Program-made: the position numbers and the translations under genes
Assembly (NCBI GenBank): GCA_039707655.1
Contig: CM077664.1
Location: forward strand, 27,950,781 to 28,014,780
DNA: 64,000 nt
Origin: Elymus sibiricus
Lineage: Eukaryota > Streptophyta > Magnoliopsida > Poales > Poaceae
Direction: 5' to 3'
The notes under the pieces: generated by a model
What the model saw: the letters and a program-made list of their open reading frames with translations, nothing else
What the model was told of the DNA's origin: nothing
The model's database searches: none
Shown here: piece by piece, positions 33,436 to 44,875 of the stretch
Numbering within the stretch: position 1 is the first letter of the stretch
How the letters are laid out: every line of letters starts with the position of its first letter

Positions 33436-34049
33436 CTTCCTCCCTAGGCCATCTGACATCATCGACGTTGATGCGTCCACCCATCCTCGGCGTCTTCTTC
33501 AGTGGTGCTCAGCTTTTATCTCAGTACCGAGGTTCCTCTAGGGGCTTCTTGTCGCCGGCAATGTACCTCGGTGTACCCTTGGCATCTTTTAGATGACAGT
33601 CCTCTTGGTGTGCGAGGTCATCCCAGGACCAGGGGGTTGCTGGGATCGGTGTCATGCTAGTTGGCTGTCAGAGGTATTCTTTAGCCAAGTTGCATTGGGT
33701 GTGGTTGTTGGTTGTCAGCGATGCTCTCTCGGGTTGGCTGGTGGGGCTCTGGCAAATGTCGTGTTTGACATTGTCAGGCTGACGACGACAACGTCCGTCG
33801 ACGCCGGTCTCCTCCTTGGAGTCATCGTTTATTTGGCCCCTCCGCCGTCAAACTGATGGTATCTTATTTCGACTGGCCCGTCGATTGGAGTGTGCCTTGG
33901 AGTGGTGGTCTGCTTGGTGGGATCTGTCGAGGCGCTCCGAGAAAACTTATGCTTATTGCCTGGAACTAGCTAGCTATCTTAGTTCTTGTGCTTTCTTTCT
34001 TAGCTTAGCTTAGTCCCTCCTTTTGGTTCCCTGTTTAGCTTGGGGAGGA
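33436..34049 (+). repeat. GC-rich dispersed repeat, right part
   Basis: Continuation of 24071-24832 across the retrotransposon insertion. It has TTGCTGGGATCGG- and GACGACGACAACG-type stretches and ends in CTTAGCTTAGCTTAGTCCC, then GGGGAGGAAAATAAC, where resistance-gene flank homology begins. No gene supported. Confidence 0.45.
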
Positions 34050-35513
34050 AAATAACAGTGATGACTAATCAACCAACCATCCCCTACTTGGGGAAAACCT
34101 TGTTTTATCTCCTAAATTTCTCTGATTTTGGACTTGGAACATGAAATGGTACAATCAGTATATCGATACAAAGTCCATAGCAAACCTGTGAGGTCGTCAA
34201 TCAAAAAAGTTATCAATGGAAACTATGTAACTCTGCTGGTCATAAAGTTACATCAGGAATTGCAATAAACAGCAACAGAGCGGACACACTTCACCGTGTC
34301 TAGCATTCACTTCGTGAGAAGATATTTTTTTTCGTGCCAAAGTATCTTTGTTAGGATTAGGTTCATGATCATTAGGTTAGGGGTGTTCAAGATTTATGCA
34401 AGATTCTGTGCTGAATGATACACAAGTGTCAAGTATGTGCACTTCTCAGAATTGGGTACAAAACATTCATATTTAGCGGGGGTAGTTTGTAAACTAATGC
34501 AAGTTAGGACTACTAATTATGTTACGAGCCGTTCTGATCTATTAGCTGCAGCAGAGAAGCAAGTTGAGACGCTGTGTAGAAGCATAGTAGAACTCATTAG
34601 CTGGAGCTTTTAAATCCAACAGCTAATTAATTTTGATCAAGAATCATGACAAGCATGCATGAGCAGAGGAATTAATTTTCTTTGATCTGCCAACACAAAA
34701 CAAACATCCCTCGTTGTTGAAGAAAGTGTACAAGTAAATTTTAAGGGTTGAGAACATGAATTAAATGGATAAATCCATGCACACAGCCCTTACCGTGAGT
34801 AACAATTTGCTGCTCTCAAGGATGTATGTAGTGCACAATTTTTAGATGAAAGAATATAGTACAAAAAATTTGAACTAGAATCCAAATGATCTGTGAGTCA
34901 TGGCACATATAAGCTCGTATGATTTCACGCATCCCAGATAGCAACAATGAAAATGAATGTCCGGGCATTATGAAATTACAAACCATAGTAGTAGGTAGGT
35001 CATCAAATGTTTTCAAGTATTTAAAAATAAATACAACTGAAATACATAGGTGAAAGTGTCACAGTATACAGATCACAAACACACTGAGCAGCAGTACATA
35101 GTCGAATGGAGCAATGCGAAATTGTCTGAGAAATATCAAACCACAACCCAACGGCAGTCTTGATCACAATAAGTGCCATGTTGTTACAAAGCAGTACGCC
35201 AGTGGTAATAATAGTGCTTAGCTCTAATTTTGCGAACACCAAGTAGCAGGACGGTGGAACATGAGATGCAGGTACCAGTAGTCGTCGGAGCTTTGACAAA
35301 AGGAGCTGGTTGCAGGAGTCTTGGAACATCAGATGAAGACATTTTGCTTGCTTGCTTCCAGCGGCCTACATTATATAGCAAACAACGTACTCAGCGCCAA
35401 TGCATGTTAAGCTAGTAATTAAATTGTGTGAGGGAACGAGGCACTAGTGCAAATAATCTTTGGCAGTTGAGTGACTTACATACACATTTTTCAGATCAGC
35501 AAGCAGCAGCCAA
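34050..35513 (-). other. 3' flank of NLR unit 1
   Basis: No gene. Two parts are duplicated elsewhere in the window. 34050-34270 matches 42420-42824 around a later insertion. About 34550-34925 matches 57915-58236. 35300-35360 matches 63945-64000. These matches define the downstream flank of a repeated resistance-gene unit. Confidence 0.75.
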
Positions 35514-38254
35514 CTATCGGAGACTATGCCAGAACTGGCGCATACCACCAGTTTCAGGATATTGGCGCAACAACACCAAAAAGTCTGGGGTGATTTCGAG
35601 AAAGCCTAGGTACTGGAGGGTTTCGGAGAACTTAATGCAAAGTGGGACCTCCGTCATGCTGTTGAGGTTGACTAGGAGTAATGTTTCCAGAGTCGCCATA
35701 GCACCTTCCTCTATCTCTAGCCGCTTCAGACGAGGAAGGTCTCGTAACTGAAGAGTCTTCAGGTTGGGGAACCGCACCTTGCGAAATACCAGCTGCTCTC
35801 TGTTGTATGCATAGGTGAATAATAGCTCCGTCAAACTTTTCAACCGAGAAAGGGATGGCAGGGGGTCTGCTATCAGCTCTGACCAATTTAGACACAATGA
35901 ATACAAGTTTCGGCCAGCAGCTTGAAAGAGAGGGGACTCACGAAAAGTCTCTTCATCTAACCGTCCTCGCAAACATAGGCTTTGCAGGTTTGCTGGAAGG
36001 GCATTCAACTTGAGTACCTCATTCTCATTAGTTGCGGCCACGTCCAGGTGGGACAATAATTGCATCTGAACTAGAGCCTCACAGAGATGTCCACACTCGA
36101 TTCCCTTCACATTCAATAATCTTAGGCTTCTCAGTTGCCTCAGCTCCCCCAGTTGTCTAACAGACTCATCCTCTGCTACCAATGCTTGTAGTGTCTGCAG
36201 GTTTGTCAGGTTACCAAGACCCTTTCAGATGCTCACACCACTGTACCCCTGAAAGACTCTACCAGATGGATCTTTCCTTTTTTGAGGCCTAAGATTCTTC
36301 AATTTCCCAATCCCACTAGGCAACTCATGTATATCAGAATTATGAAGGTCTAGTGTCAACAAACTTGAAAGCTTCTCAATAGACTTCGGGGGCATCTTCA
36401 CTTTTGAATTACACAGACCCAAATGGCGGAGATTGAAGAGATCCCCAATAGCATATGGTATCTTCACAATTGGTAGACCACTTAATTCTAGCACTGTCAT
36501 ATATCTTGACTTCTCACATAACAGAGGCAGTAGAGTGAATGATGGCATACCATTGTCCAATGCTGTGATGGATCGAAGCTGGTGTATACTTGAAATTGAT
36601 TGCTCAACATCCTTCTTTAGTTTGTGTACTACCAATCGACGCTCACCATTCTCAAGATATCCTCCACATTTGTCTTCCTCATATATAACACCAAAACAAT
36701 CACTCTGGCACAAATCAACTGCTAATTCACGTATAATATCATGCATTCTGAATTTCTTTATCCTACCAAATGAGTTCCTTTCAACAAGTGGTAGCATGTT
36801 TCTATGAACCAACTCCTGCATATATCCTTCTGCCACTTCTTCTAAAGTGCTTGCACCCCTCTCCTCGATGAACCCCTCCGCTATCCATAACAGTGCAAGC
36901 TTTTTTCTATGGAAAAGGTGGTCTTCTGGACATAAGCTGCAATATAGGAAGCAACTTTTCAACTGTGTTGGAAGGTAGATGAAGCTCAAGTAAAGAATAT
37001 TCTTGACATGTTCCATCCTTGGATTGTTAACTAGCTCCCAGTTGATCTGGTCACATATTCGCTTGATCTCTAGTCTTGTCACACATGAAGAGGAGCCTAC
37101 CAACAGCGACAATTGCAAGAGGTATGCCTTTACACTTGCTGATGATTTCCTGTGCTAATTCTCTCAGTTCATCAGGGCATTTATGATTTGTATCTCTCGA
37201 AAACCCCATCTTATAGAAGAGCTTCCATGAGTCATCTTTTGGTAGAGGTTCAATTGTTATCCTCTGGTCTTGGAGAGCATGGTGAGCTACACCATCAATG
37301 CGTGTTGTCACAAGTACTCTACTCCTCTTCTGATTTTGAGTGAGTGCTCCAAATAGGTCATCGAGAGCTTCCGGAGCACAAACATCATCCTATATGATCA
37401 AATATTTCTTGTCCTGTAGGAAGGTCCTCAATTCATCTTGAAGGCCATTAATGTCCATGTTGTTGATGTTACCTGGTGTGTCTTTTCTGTCTTTGTAAAG
37501 TTCAGTAATCAGACATTTCAGGACATCTTTTATGGAATAAGTTTGAGAGATGGAGACCCAGGCATGGCATTCAAACTTTTCTCTCTCCTCCTTGTAGATA
37601 TTAGCAGCCAAAGCTATTTTACCAAACCCTCCCATTCCATGCAACACTATCACAGAGCGCACCAACTCATCACTTGCCAAATACCGCTCAAGTCTTTCTC
37701 TGTTTATAACCACCCCCACAAGATCTTCTTCACCAAGGGAACGTGAAATGCTTGCGAGATGTTGGGACCTCTCAAGGATGTAATTCGAGTCACCGGGATC
37801 CCCACCACCTAACCATTGGAACCCATCTATCTTTAGCCTGGAAGAGGTGCACAAGATTGATCTCTGCTTCCTTAACAAATAATGCTATCCTTTTTAAGGA
37901 AAGCAACATGTTTGGTCGCTTGAATCCTTTCTTCGGATAGGTACCCCATCCAGTATCATGCTTATGACCAACAAGATACAAATACTCATCCACAATGTCC
38001 CCGATCCCATGGGCAAGCATTCTCAACTCTTGAATCCAGATTCCATAGTTCTGATTCTTCAGATTCCGTACATCCACTTGGCAAAGAAATCCATGCATTA
38101 GCCTGAGTTCACTTCTGATGCGACCCATCCTGCCCTGAAGCTCTGTTAGTTGTGTAATGGACTTTTGGAACTGCGAGCTAGCCTGCTTTAGTGCTTCATT
38201 CCCTAGAGCAATGCCAATCTTTATCACAGCTGAAAGAATCGCTGCCTCAGCCAT
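35514..38254 (-). pseudogene. CC-NB-ARC-LRR (NLR) resistance-gene pseudogene, RPM1-like
   Basis: Reads on - from ATG at 38254. Rx-type coiled coil: MAEAAILSAVIKIGIAL, GRMGRIRSELRLMHGFL, and the EDVID-equivalent ML-AHGIGDIVDEY. NB-ARC: P-loop GMGGFGKIALA (the usual Thr is Ile), kinase-2 region KYLII-stop-DDV, SRVLVTTRID, GLPL-type CKGIPLAIVAVG, RNBS-D CFLYCSLCPED, and MHD as MHDII. The LRR tail runs to 35514. Lesions: a 1-bp shift near 37810, TAG at 37390-37392 in kinase-2, a frameshift near 37085, and TGA at 36225-36227. Such proteins sense pathogen effectors inside plant cells; this copy cannot make a full product. Confidence 0.95.
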
Positions 38255-39310
38255 TTGCTTCTGCTTTGATGCATCTTGGTTGAACAGTGGGCAACCAGTG
38301 TGTCTTAAGAGGTTTTTACACCATACACTTTAATCTGCATGGGGAGATTAACCTTGTTAGTAGCTGAAAAAGAAATGTATATCACTCAGTACAACCGAAC
38401 TTTCTTTTGTTCAATCCAGTGGCTCCAAAATGAGATATCTTAAGCTCTGCAGAAAAAAAAATGAAATTTCATTCTTGCATTATAAGAATGTAGTAAGCAT
38501 GAGAGCTCATTTGTTTGGACAAGGTAATCCTTGTACAACGGGTTAAGGCTTTGACTTACTTTTTATTTTTTAGTTTGAAATAGAAGGTAGAGCAGTTTCT
38601 ACCTTATATATTTCAGAACATGCCGAAGCCTGGATGGCAAGGGCAATTACATGTGAGCCTGAAGCAGCTCTGACTAATTTGAATTCTCAAAAGTTGTATA
38701 AAGGAGGAAGAACAGAAATATGAATCATACCCTACTTGAGATACAAAGTCTGTACGAAGCAGAGTTTACCGGAACACGTGGGGAATGAACCACGATATGA
38801 CAGCTTTACATATGCATTTGTACACAGACGAACGAGGAACTTGAGCTGATTATATAGTGATTACCTTCTCAAACTCTTTCTTAGCTGCTCATAAGTTGCA
38901 TCATCAGAGATGCAGCCCAGGAGAAAAGACTTGATCCAAGAAAAGAAGCACACTCCCTCAGAAATACATCCTGGAGGAAGAAAGAGAGCAGCACATGCAA
39001 CAGTCAGCTCTATGTAAACCGTCAGCCCAAGGTACTCGAATTAGTGACAAACAAGCAAGCAAAAAAAAGTGATAAGGAGAACATCTACCAATCCTAAGAT
39101 AGATCCCAATATCTTCACTCACAGATCCATCCACCAACGGCAATCGGCGAAGGTTTGGCAGGGGCGTCAATGCCAACAACAATCTGATTTAGCATCTTCA
39201 AATCACATAAATACACAAGCAGAGACCAAGCAATTAAGCTGGTTGGTTCCTCAAGCCCCAGGTACGGAAAATTCATGTACAGTTAGTATCTGCAAAACAA
39301 CCACATACAA
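38255..39310 (-). promoter_or_regulatory. 5' flank of NLR unit 1
   Basis: Upstream sequence of the pseudogene, duplicated with small changes at 43363-44580 and in part at 40860-41020 and 46340-46625. Landmarks are TTAATCTGCATGGRGAGATT just upstream of the ATG, a GAGATATCTTAAGC block, and GCATCATCAGAGATGCAGCCC near 38900. It may contain leader exons, but I cannot place splice sites. Confidence 0.6.
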
Positions 39311-39826
39311 TTTCTCCAAAATAAGATATAGTAGGCGATGCAGATTGTTGAACAAGAAGGAAATTCGACCTTTTGTTTTCTTAGCATATACTGTATAAGA
39401 GAAGAGGATCATACTACTAACAATAGCTTATTTGGCTAATAGCTTATTTATATGTTGCACAACAGATTCAGTCTTTTTAAAATAGCCAGTTCAGGATATT
39501 TGGCTAATGTCTCAAAACTTGGGTATGCTACCCAACAGTACAACAGTAGGAAATAACAGCGAAGACTAGTAGTAGGCCTCGGCGCGTCCGCACGACACGA
39601 CCGTGCAGGTTGGGTATAACTATTTTTTAAACAATATTTTTGTTTGCGCAATACATAGTTGATCTTGTAAAAAGGTTACATATATGCATGGCTGATCTTG
39701 TAAAAAAGGTTACATACAAAGGGAGGCCTGAAATGCTGAAAATGCATCACAAAAATGGCAAACCAGAAAGGCACAACCACATATATCTACAGCATATTTC
39801 CACCATTTCCTCCCCAACTCAATCTG
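39311..39826. other. Spacer with a duplicated patch
   Basis: No gene. About 39485-39570 resembles 42378-42440 (CTCAAAACTTGGGTA.., CTACCCAA.AG.ACAACAG). The rest shows nothing recognisable. Confidence 0.5.
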
Positions 39827-40110
39827 GAATATATCACAACTTTTTTTCCAGGACATAATAGCATATTTTCAACATAAAACTTTGAGGAGTAAAGAGACCG
39901 TAACAAAACATACTTTAGGAATCTCAACCTATGTTCCCTATATCCTATCTGCAAAGCTTCACTCAACATGAATATATCACAACTTTTTCCAGGACAGAAT
40001 AGCATATGCAAATTCTAAACATAAAAAACACTGTCCCCAGGACCTCTTATGTTGTATTCTATAATCCCCTATATCCTAGCTGCAAAGATTCAGTCAAACA
40101 TGTCCTTAGC
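39827..40110 (+). repeat. About 140-bp tandem duplication
   Basis: Units at about 39827-39970 and 39971-40110 share AATATATCACAACTTTTT, CCAGGACA.AATAGCATAT, and CTATATCCTA.CTGCAAAG.TTCA in order, with scattered differences. Confidence 0.75.
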
Positions 40111-40295
40111 GTCAATCTGTATACTCCTAATTGCATATACAGTGCATATACACATTGTGCTTGAAATCCATCCGGAGGAAAACATCGGTCCGGTCACACA
40201 AACTCAGTGCAGCATGTACCATTGGGGATATCCCGAGGGGAGTAGAAGAATGAATCAGACTAACCATCAGCGTCATCATCTTCCTCGATGCGCTG
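40111..40295. other. Short spacer
   Basis: No recognisable feature apart from its position downstream of the possible leader exon on -. Confidence 0.4.
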
Positions 40296-40500
40296 CATCG
40301 ATCTGCCTGCTTGTGCTCTGTTTCTTCTACTCCTCTCGTCCCCCAACCGGAGGCGAGGGATGGTGGTCGACGACCGGCTGTGGGAGGTACCAGCGGTGGG
40401 TGGCGGCTGGATCGCAGAGGCGGCGGTGACGGAGGACGAGGAGGAGAAAGAGGCGAGGAACAGGAAAGAACTTTAATAATGGAGTAGGAGTGGAGACTGG
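40296..40500 (-). other. Possible 5' UTR and first exon on the - strand
   Basis: A CT-rich leader-like segment on - (about 40500-40320) precedes ATG at 40298, followed by MQRIEEDDDADG and either a TAG or a GTTAGT donor. It lies upstream of the NLR pseudogene on the same strand, so it could be a leader exon of that unit or the relic of another gene. Nothing downstream confirms it. Confidence 0.25.
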
Positions 40501-40859
40501 AAGTGAGAGCGCTCAATAATTTTGAGAGAGGCCCTCAGCATTCTGTTCACATGTGACCCTGCCGACAGATTACTATGCAGCCCTCAATTCTGTATATGCT
40601 CCAGTGCAAAAGGAGGTGAAATGGTACTGACTGTCAATCATCCCCTAACTTGGGGGAAATTTTGTTTTACATTCTGTATATGCAGATATGAAGTCTCAAC
40701 CAAGCGGTGGTTGTCAGACTATGCACTTGTACACAGATTAGAGAGGAAGTTCAGCAGACAAAACTCAATAGTAATCAATGAAAAGTACTTGTCCAAAGAT
40801 TAAGGAGGAAGTTCAGGCCATCAGAAGAGCACAAACTCAGCTTTATGTACACAGATCAG

Positions 40860-41300
40860 TGAGAAACTAACACTGATTATATAGTGATTACCTTCTCAAA
40901 CTCTCTCACTCAGGTGCTCACAAGTCGCATCATCAGAGATGCAATTAATCGAAGAGAAGTAGCACGCTCCCCCCTCACAATTACATCCTGGAGAGCAGCA
41001 GCAACAGTCAGCTCTATCTAAATCGTATCTGTATGTCACCATGTCCAGCGGATGTGCCTTGCAAATTTGAGCCAAAGCCCTATTTTGACTCATGGATAAT
41101 TGAGGCATAACTGTTTCAGATGCGTGGGTGAAAGGTGAGACTGACTGATTGAGGGAACACTTGCTGTTCATCATCACTGTCCTCTCTGCAAAACAATTAC
41201 TGTATGATTCATCAACAACTTCACTGCTGTGGTGACCCTGCCGCGCTGAGTGCTGCTGACCCCTCTTTTCTGGGCACCGTGCAGCCACCGTTGAGCACCA
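40860..41300 (-). repeat. Extra copy of the NLR 5' flank block
   Basis: 40880-41020 (CTGATTATATAGTGATTACC, GCATCATCAGAGATGCA, CATCCTGGAG.. AACAGTCAGCTCTAT) matches 38850-39020 and 43905-44090. It is a third copy of the same upstream block. The remaining part to 41300 is unassigned. Confidence 0.7.
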
Positions 41301-41447
41301 TTTTCCTTCAGTAACTCGAAATCACAAAAAGACACAGGAAGGTATTGAAAGTTAGTACAAGCAGAACATCAGACGTCATGACTCCAAACTGAGATATCCT
41401 AATCCATGCAGAACAAAAGGGAAAAAATAATTCTTCTGAGGTTAAAC

Positions 41448-42241
41448 CAAAGATTAAAATAGCGGGCGAAACTGCCGCTATCGCGGCGCAATCGCCGCTC
41501 GGGAGGCTCCCCGCGACGCGATGGCAAAAATTCCGCGATCTGCCGCGAAGGGCGCGATCGTGCGTGAAATGGCGCGAAACAACATTGCGGTCGCTGGAAA
41601 ATCGCTGGAGATCTTAGTTTTTGCTTAAGCAAGGCCCAAACAGAGAGGCCCAAACATCTTGGCCCAAGCTTGCCCGATAGAGCAGGTCCCCCAGGAAACC
41701 TAGCCGCCGTCTCTCATTCCCTCTCTCCCTCCCATCTATAGAAAGGTTGCGGCGGCGGGTTCTTCACAGCAGCGCTCCGCGGGCCGACGGCTGCTTCGCC
41801 GCAAGGCGGAGCCAGTGATGGGCAAGGCGGCATGGCCGTGACTAGGCCTCCAGGCAGCAGCCGACAACCTGTGACTGGCGACGAGTGGGCTCACCGCCTC
41901 TGCACAACGATTCCACGGCAAGTACATCGCCATGCCAATCTTCAGGTCTTCACCATGCCAAGCTTGTTGATGCATTATACCGAGTCAATCTTCAGTAGTA
42001 ATCAGTAGCATTGCATTTTTGTTGATGCACCATATGATCTCATCAAGTTCTTGCTGACAATCCTCTGTTTTCCTATTGAAATCCCCTGTTTTTCCTGCTG
42101 AAAATGCCCTGTATTTGTGTTGAAAATGACCAAGCAGTAGTTGCCGCTAACTGGCTTAGCGGCCGCAATAGCCCGCTATAGCGGCTGTAGCGGCTGGGAA
42201 AAGTTGCCACGAAATCAGATTGCCCGCGATTTTAATCTTTG
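41448..42241. mobile_element. hAT-like non-autonomous element, 794 bp, TSD GGTTAAAC
   Basis: Ends CAAAGATTAAAATAGCGGGC at 41448 and its near inverse (GCCCGCGATTTTAATCTTTG) at 42222-42241. The 8-bp target duplication GGTTAAAC is at 41440-41447 and 42242-42249. An 8-bp duplication with short inverted repeats fits the hAT superfamily. Subterminal regions are rich in GCGGC/GCCGC motifs. No transposase frame is present. Its termini match the 122-bp element at 49530-49651. Confidence 0.85.
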
Positions 42242-42369
42242 GGTTAAACCTTGTAGTACTAAACAGTCAGGGTTCGCTATCAGTTTGTTGCAGGTCAGAA
42301 GTTCAAACCAAATGGCTTAAAATCATATTGCGTACAAAAAAATATATCAGGGTTAACCAGTTAACGACT

Positions 42370-42572
42370 TTTGGTTACTGTAGATGCTCAAAACTTGGGT
42401 ACACTACCCAATAGCACAACAGCAGGGAAACAACAATGATGACTAATCAACCTTGCATAACCATCCCCAATTCAGTTTCTCTCATTTTAGACTTGGAACA
42501 TTAAACGGTACAAGTAGTACTATAGACAAAAAGTCACTAGCAGAGTTGTGCGGTCGTCAATCAACTCAAATT
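42370..42572 (-). repeat. 3' flank of NLR unit 2
   Basis: Matches 34050-34215: GATGACTAATCAACC, ACTTGGAACAT, CGTCAATCAA.. and TATCAATGGAAACT. The homology resumes after a 180-bp insertion at 42587. Confidence 0.8.
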
Positions 42573-42586
42573 ATCAATGGAAACTC

Positions 42587-42766
42587 TTTTTTTTTTGCGG
42601 GAATCATAGGGTATTTATTCCAAGGTTATAGAATTACAATCTTCAGCGACTAGCTCACTGACACACGGAGGGGGATGGTTTAGCCAGCATGCAGTGCTAT
42701 CCCTGTTCCGTCCAAATGTAAACAAAAAACGAGAAAGCGGACACTAGCAAACCCTAACCAAGTTGC
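42587..42766 (-). mobile_element. 180-bp retroposon-like insertion with 14-bp TSD
   Basis: Flanked by ATCAATGGAAACTC (42573-42586) and ATCAGTGGAAACTC (42767-42780), a 14-bp duplication with one mismatch. It begins with a 10-T run on +, a poly(A) tail on -. The paralogous site in unit 1 (about 34215-34230) has a single copy of the target and no insert. The long TSD and A tail fit target-primed retroposition, such as a SINE or a short LINE end. Confidence 0.75.
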
Positions 42767-42824
42767 ATCAGTGGAAACTCTTAAGTCTGCTCTCTGTTGC
42801 TCATAAAGTTGCATCAGGAATGAC

Positions 42825-43010
42825 TGTTAGAGTTGTGTCGAATATTATTTTGTACAATGTAGGGTATAGTTGGACTCTGAGTCGTATGGTGTGTAAATAG
42901 GATATGGAGTCGTGTCCTAATAGGACACTTGTATCCTAGGCCTCTTATATATGTGGGGGTAGACACACGATGTAACCTATGCCAACATAATAGCACAGGC
43001 ACGCAGGGGA
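42825..43010 (+). mobile_element. LTR fragment (copia-like) replacing the NLR body
   Basis: Starts TGTTAGAGTTGTGTCG, carries TCTTATATATGTGGG as a TATA-like box and ends where NLR homology begins (AGCAACACG). Both the TG start and the composition fit the left part of a small LTR. No second LTR or TSD is visible, and its right edge coincides with the NLR breakpoint. Confidence 0.55.
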
Positions 43011-43362
43011 GCAACACGTTTGGTCGCTTGAATCCTTTCTTCAGATAGGTACCCCATCCAACATCATGCTTATGACCAACAAGATATAAATACTCATCCA
43101 CAATGTCCTCGATCCCATGGGCAAGCATTCTCAACTCTTGAACCCAGATTCCATAGTTCTGACTCTTCATATTCCTGATGTCCACCCGGCAAAGAAATCC
43201 ATGCATTAGCCTGAGTTCACTTCTGATGCGACCCATCCTGCCCTGAAGTTCTGTCAGTTGTGTAATGGACTTCTGGAACTGCGAGCTAGCCTGCTTTAGT
43301 GCTTCAGCCCCTAGAGCAACGCCAATCTTTATCACAGCTGAAACAATCACTGCCTCAGCCAT
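43011..43362 (-). pseudogene. NLR unit 2: coiled-coil domain only, reading into an LTR
   Basis: From ATG at 43362: MAEAVIVSAVIKIGVAL, then the Rx-type coiled coil closely similar to unit 1, including an intact EDVID-type HGIEDIVDEY. NLR homology stops at KRPNVLL (about 43011). The open frame continues into the LTR to 42814, giving 182 codons with about 65 foreign residues. NB-ARC and LRR are gone. The coiled-coil part itself has no lesion. Confidence 0.92.
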
Positions 43363-44580
43363 TTGCTTCTGCTTTGATGCAGCTAGGTTGTACGGTTGGC
43401 AACCAGTGTGTCTTAAGAGGTTTTTACACCATACACATTAATCTGCATGGAGAGATTTACCATGTTAGTAGTTGCAACAGAACTGTATATCACTCGGTAT
43501 AACCGAACTTTTTCTGTTTCAATTTAGTGTCTCCCAAATGAGATATCTTAAGCATTGCAGAACAAAATGGAAATTTCATTCTTGCATTATAAGAATGTAG
43601 TAAGCATGAGAGCTCATTTGTTTGGACAAGGTAATTCTTGCAACAGGTTCAGGCTTTGACTTATTCTTCTTTCCTTTTTTTGAAGGCAAATTTTAACATG
43701 GTCTAACTAATTTGAATTCTCAAAACTTGTATAAAGGGGGAAGAACAGAAATATTCCCTCCGTTACGAAGGGAGTATGAATCATCCCCTATCTGAGATAC
43801 AAGGTCTGTACGAAGCAGAGTTTACCAGAACACATGACAAATGAACTACGATATGGCAGCTTTACATAAGCATTTGTACACAAACCAACGAGGAACTTAA
43901 GCTGACTATATATAGTGATTACCTTCTCAATCTCTTTCTTAGCTGCTCATAAGATGCATCATCAGAGATGCAGCCCAGGAGACAAAACTTGATCCAAGAA
44001 AAGAATCACACTCACGCAGAAATACATCCTGGAGAAAGAAAAGAGAGCAGCACATGCAGCAGTCAGCTCTATGTAAACGGTCAGCCCAGCGTACAGGAAT
44101 TAGTGACAAACAAGCAAGCAAAAAAGGGTGGAGGAACATCTACCAATCCTAAGATAGATTCCAATGTCTTCACTCACAGATCCATGCACCAACGGCAATC
44201 GGAGCTTCAGAGGGTTTGGCTTGGAGCTTCAGAGGTGACCATGACCGGAGACAAAGGATGAGAGAAAATGAAAGGAAAGAGAGGGCAGACATCCGAGCGC
44301 TCTCCTCTGCTTCAACTACTTCAGATGTGATTGACAAGTGAGACTGAGGGAAGACTCACTGTTCAGAGTCACTGTCCTCTCTCTGCAAAACAACAATCTG
44401 ATTCAGCATCTTCAAATCACATAAATAGACAAGCAGAGACCAAGCAATTAAGCTGGTTGGTGCCCCAGGTACGGAAAATTCATGTACAGTTAAGTATCTG
44501 CAAACAAGCAAGCAGAAAAAGGGTGGAGGGACATCTACCAATCCTAAGATAGATCCCAACATCTTCACTCACAGATCCAT
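43363..44580 (-). promoter_or_regulatory. 5' flank of NLR unit 2
   Basis: Aligned along its length with 38255-39310, with an extra internal duplication and a 21-bp Stowaway relic. Its retention suggests the promoter region of unit 2 may still exist upstream of the truncated coiled-coil frame. Confidence 0.7.
43752..43776. mobile_element. Stowaway MITE reduced to 21 bp, TSD TA
   Basis: TTCCCTCCGTTACGAAGGGAG at 43754-43774 is little more than two Stowaway tips back to back, flanked by TA at 43752-43753 and 43775-43776. The unit 1 paralog (about 38721) has only AAATATGAATC with a single TA and no insert. Confidence 0.8.
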
Positions 44581-44645
44581 CCACCAACAGCAACCGGCGA
44601 AGGTTTGGCTCGGAGCTTCAGAGACGGCCGTATCCGAAGATGGAG
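44100..44645 (+). repeat. About 370-bp internal duplication in the unit 2 flank
   Basis: 44110-44235 and 44500-44620 share CAAACAAGCAAGC, GGTGGAGG.ACATCTACC, AATCCTAAGATAGAT.CCAA and CTTCACTCACAGATCCAT in order. Unit 1 has one copy of this stretch (about 39050-39150). Confidence 0.7.
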
Positions 44646-44875
44646 AATGAGAGGAAATCAAATGAACCTGAATAACTGAGGGAGGGCAGACAACCGAGCG
44701 CTCTCCTCTGCTTCAACTATTTTACATGTGGGTGAAAAGTTAGACCGAGGGAACAACACTAGCTGTTCAGCAGGTTGCTTACTCCAGGGTGAAGTAACAT
44801 GCCATCCCACTTACTACTGCATAAAAACTGCACCACATGTTCACAACCCCAATAGTGAAATTCAATAGTTATAAA

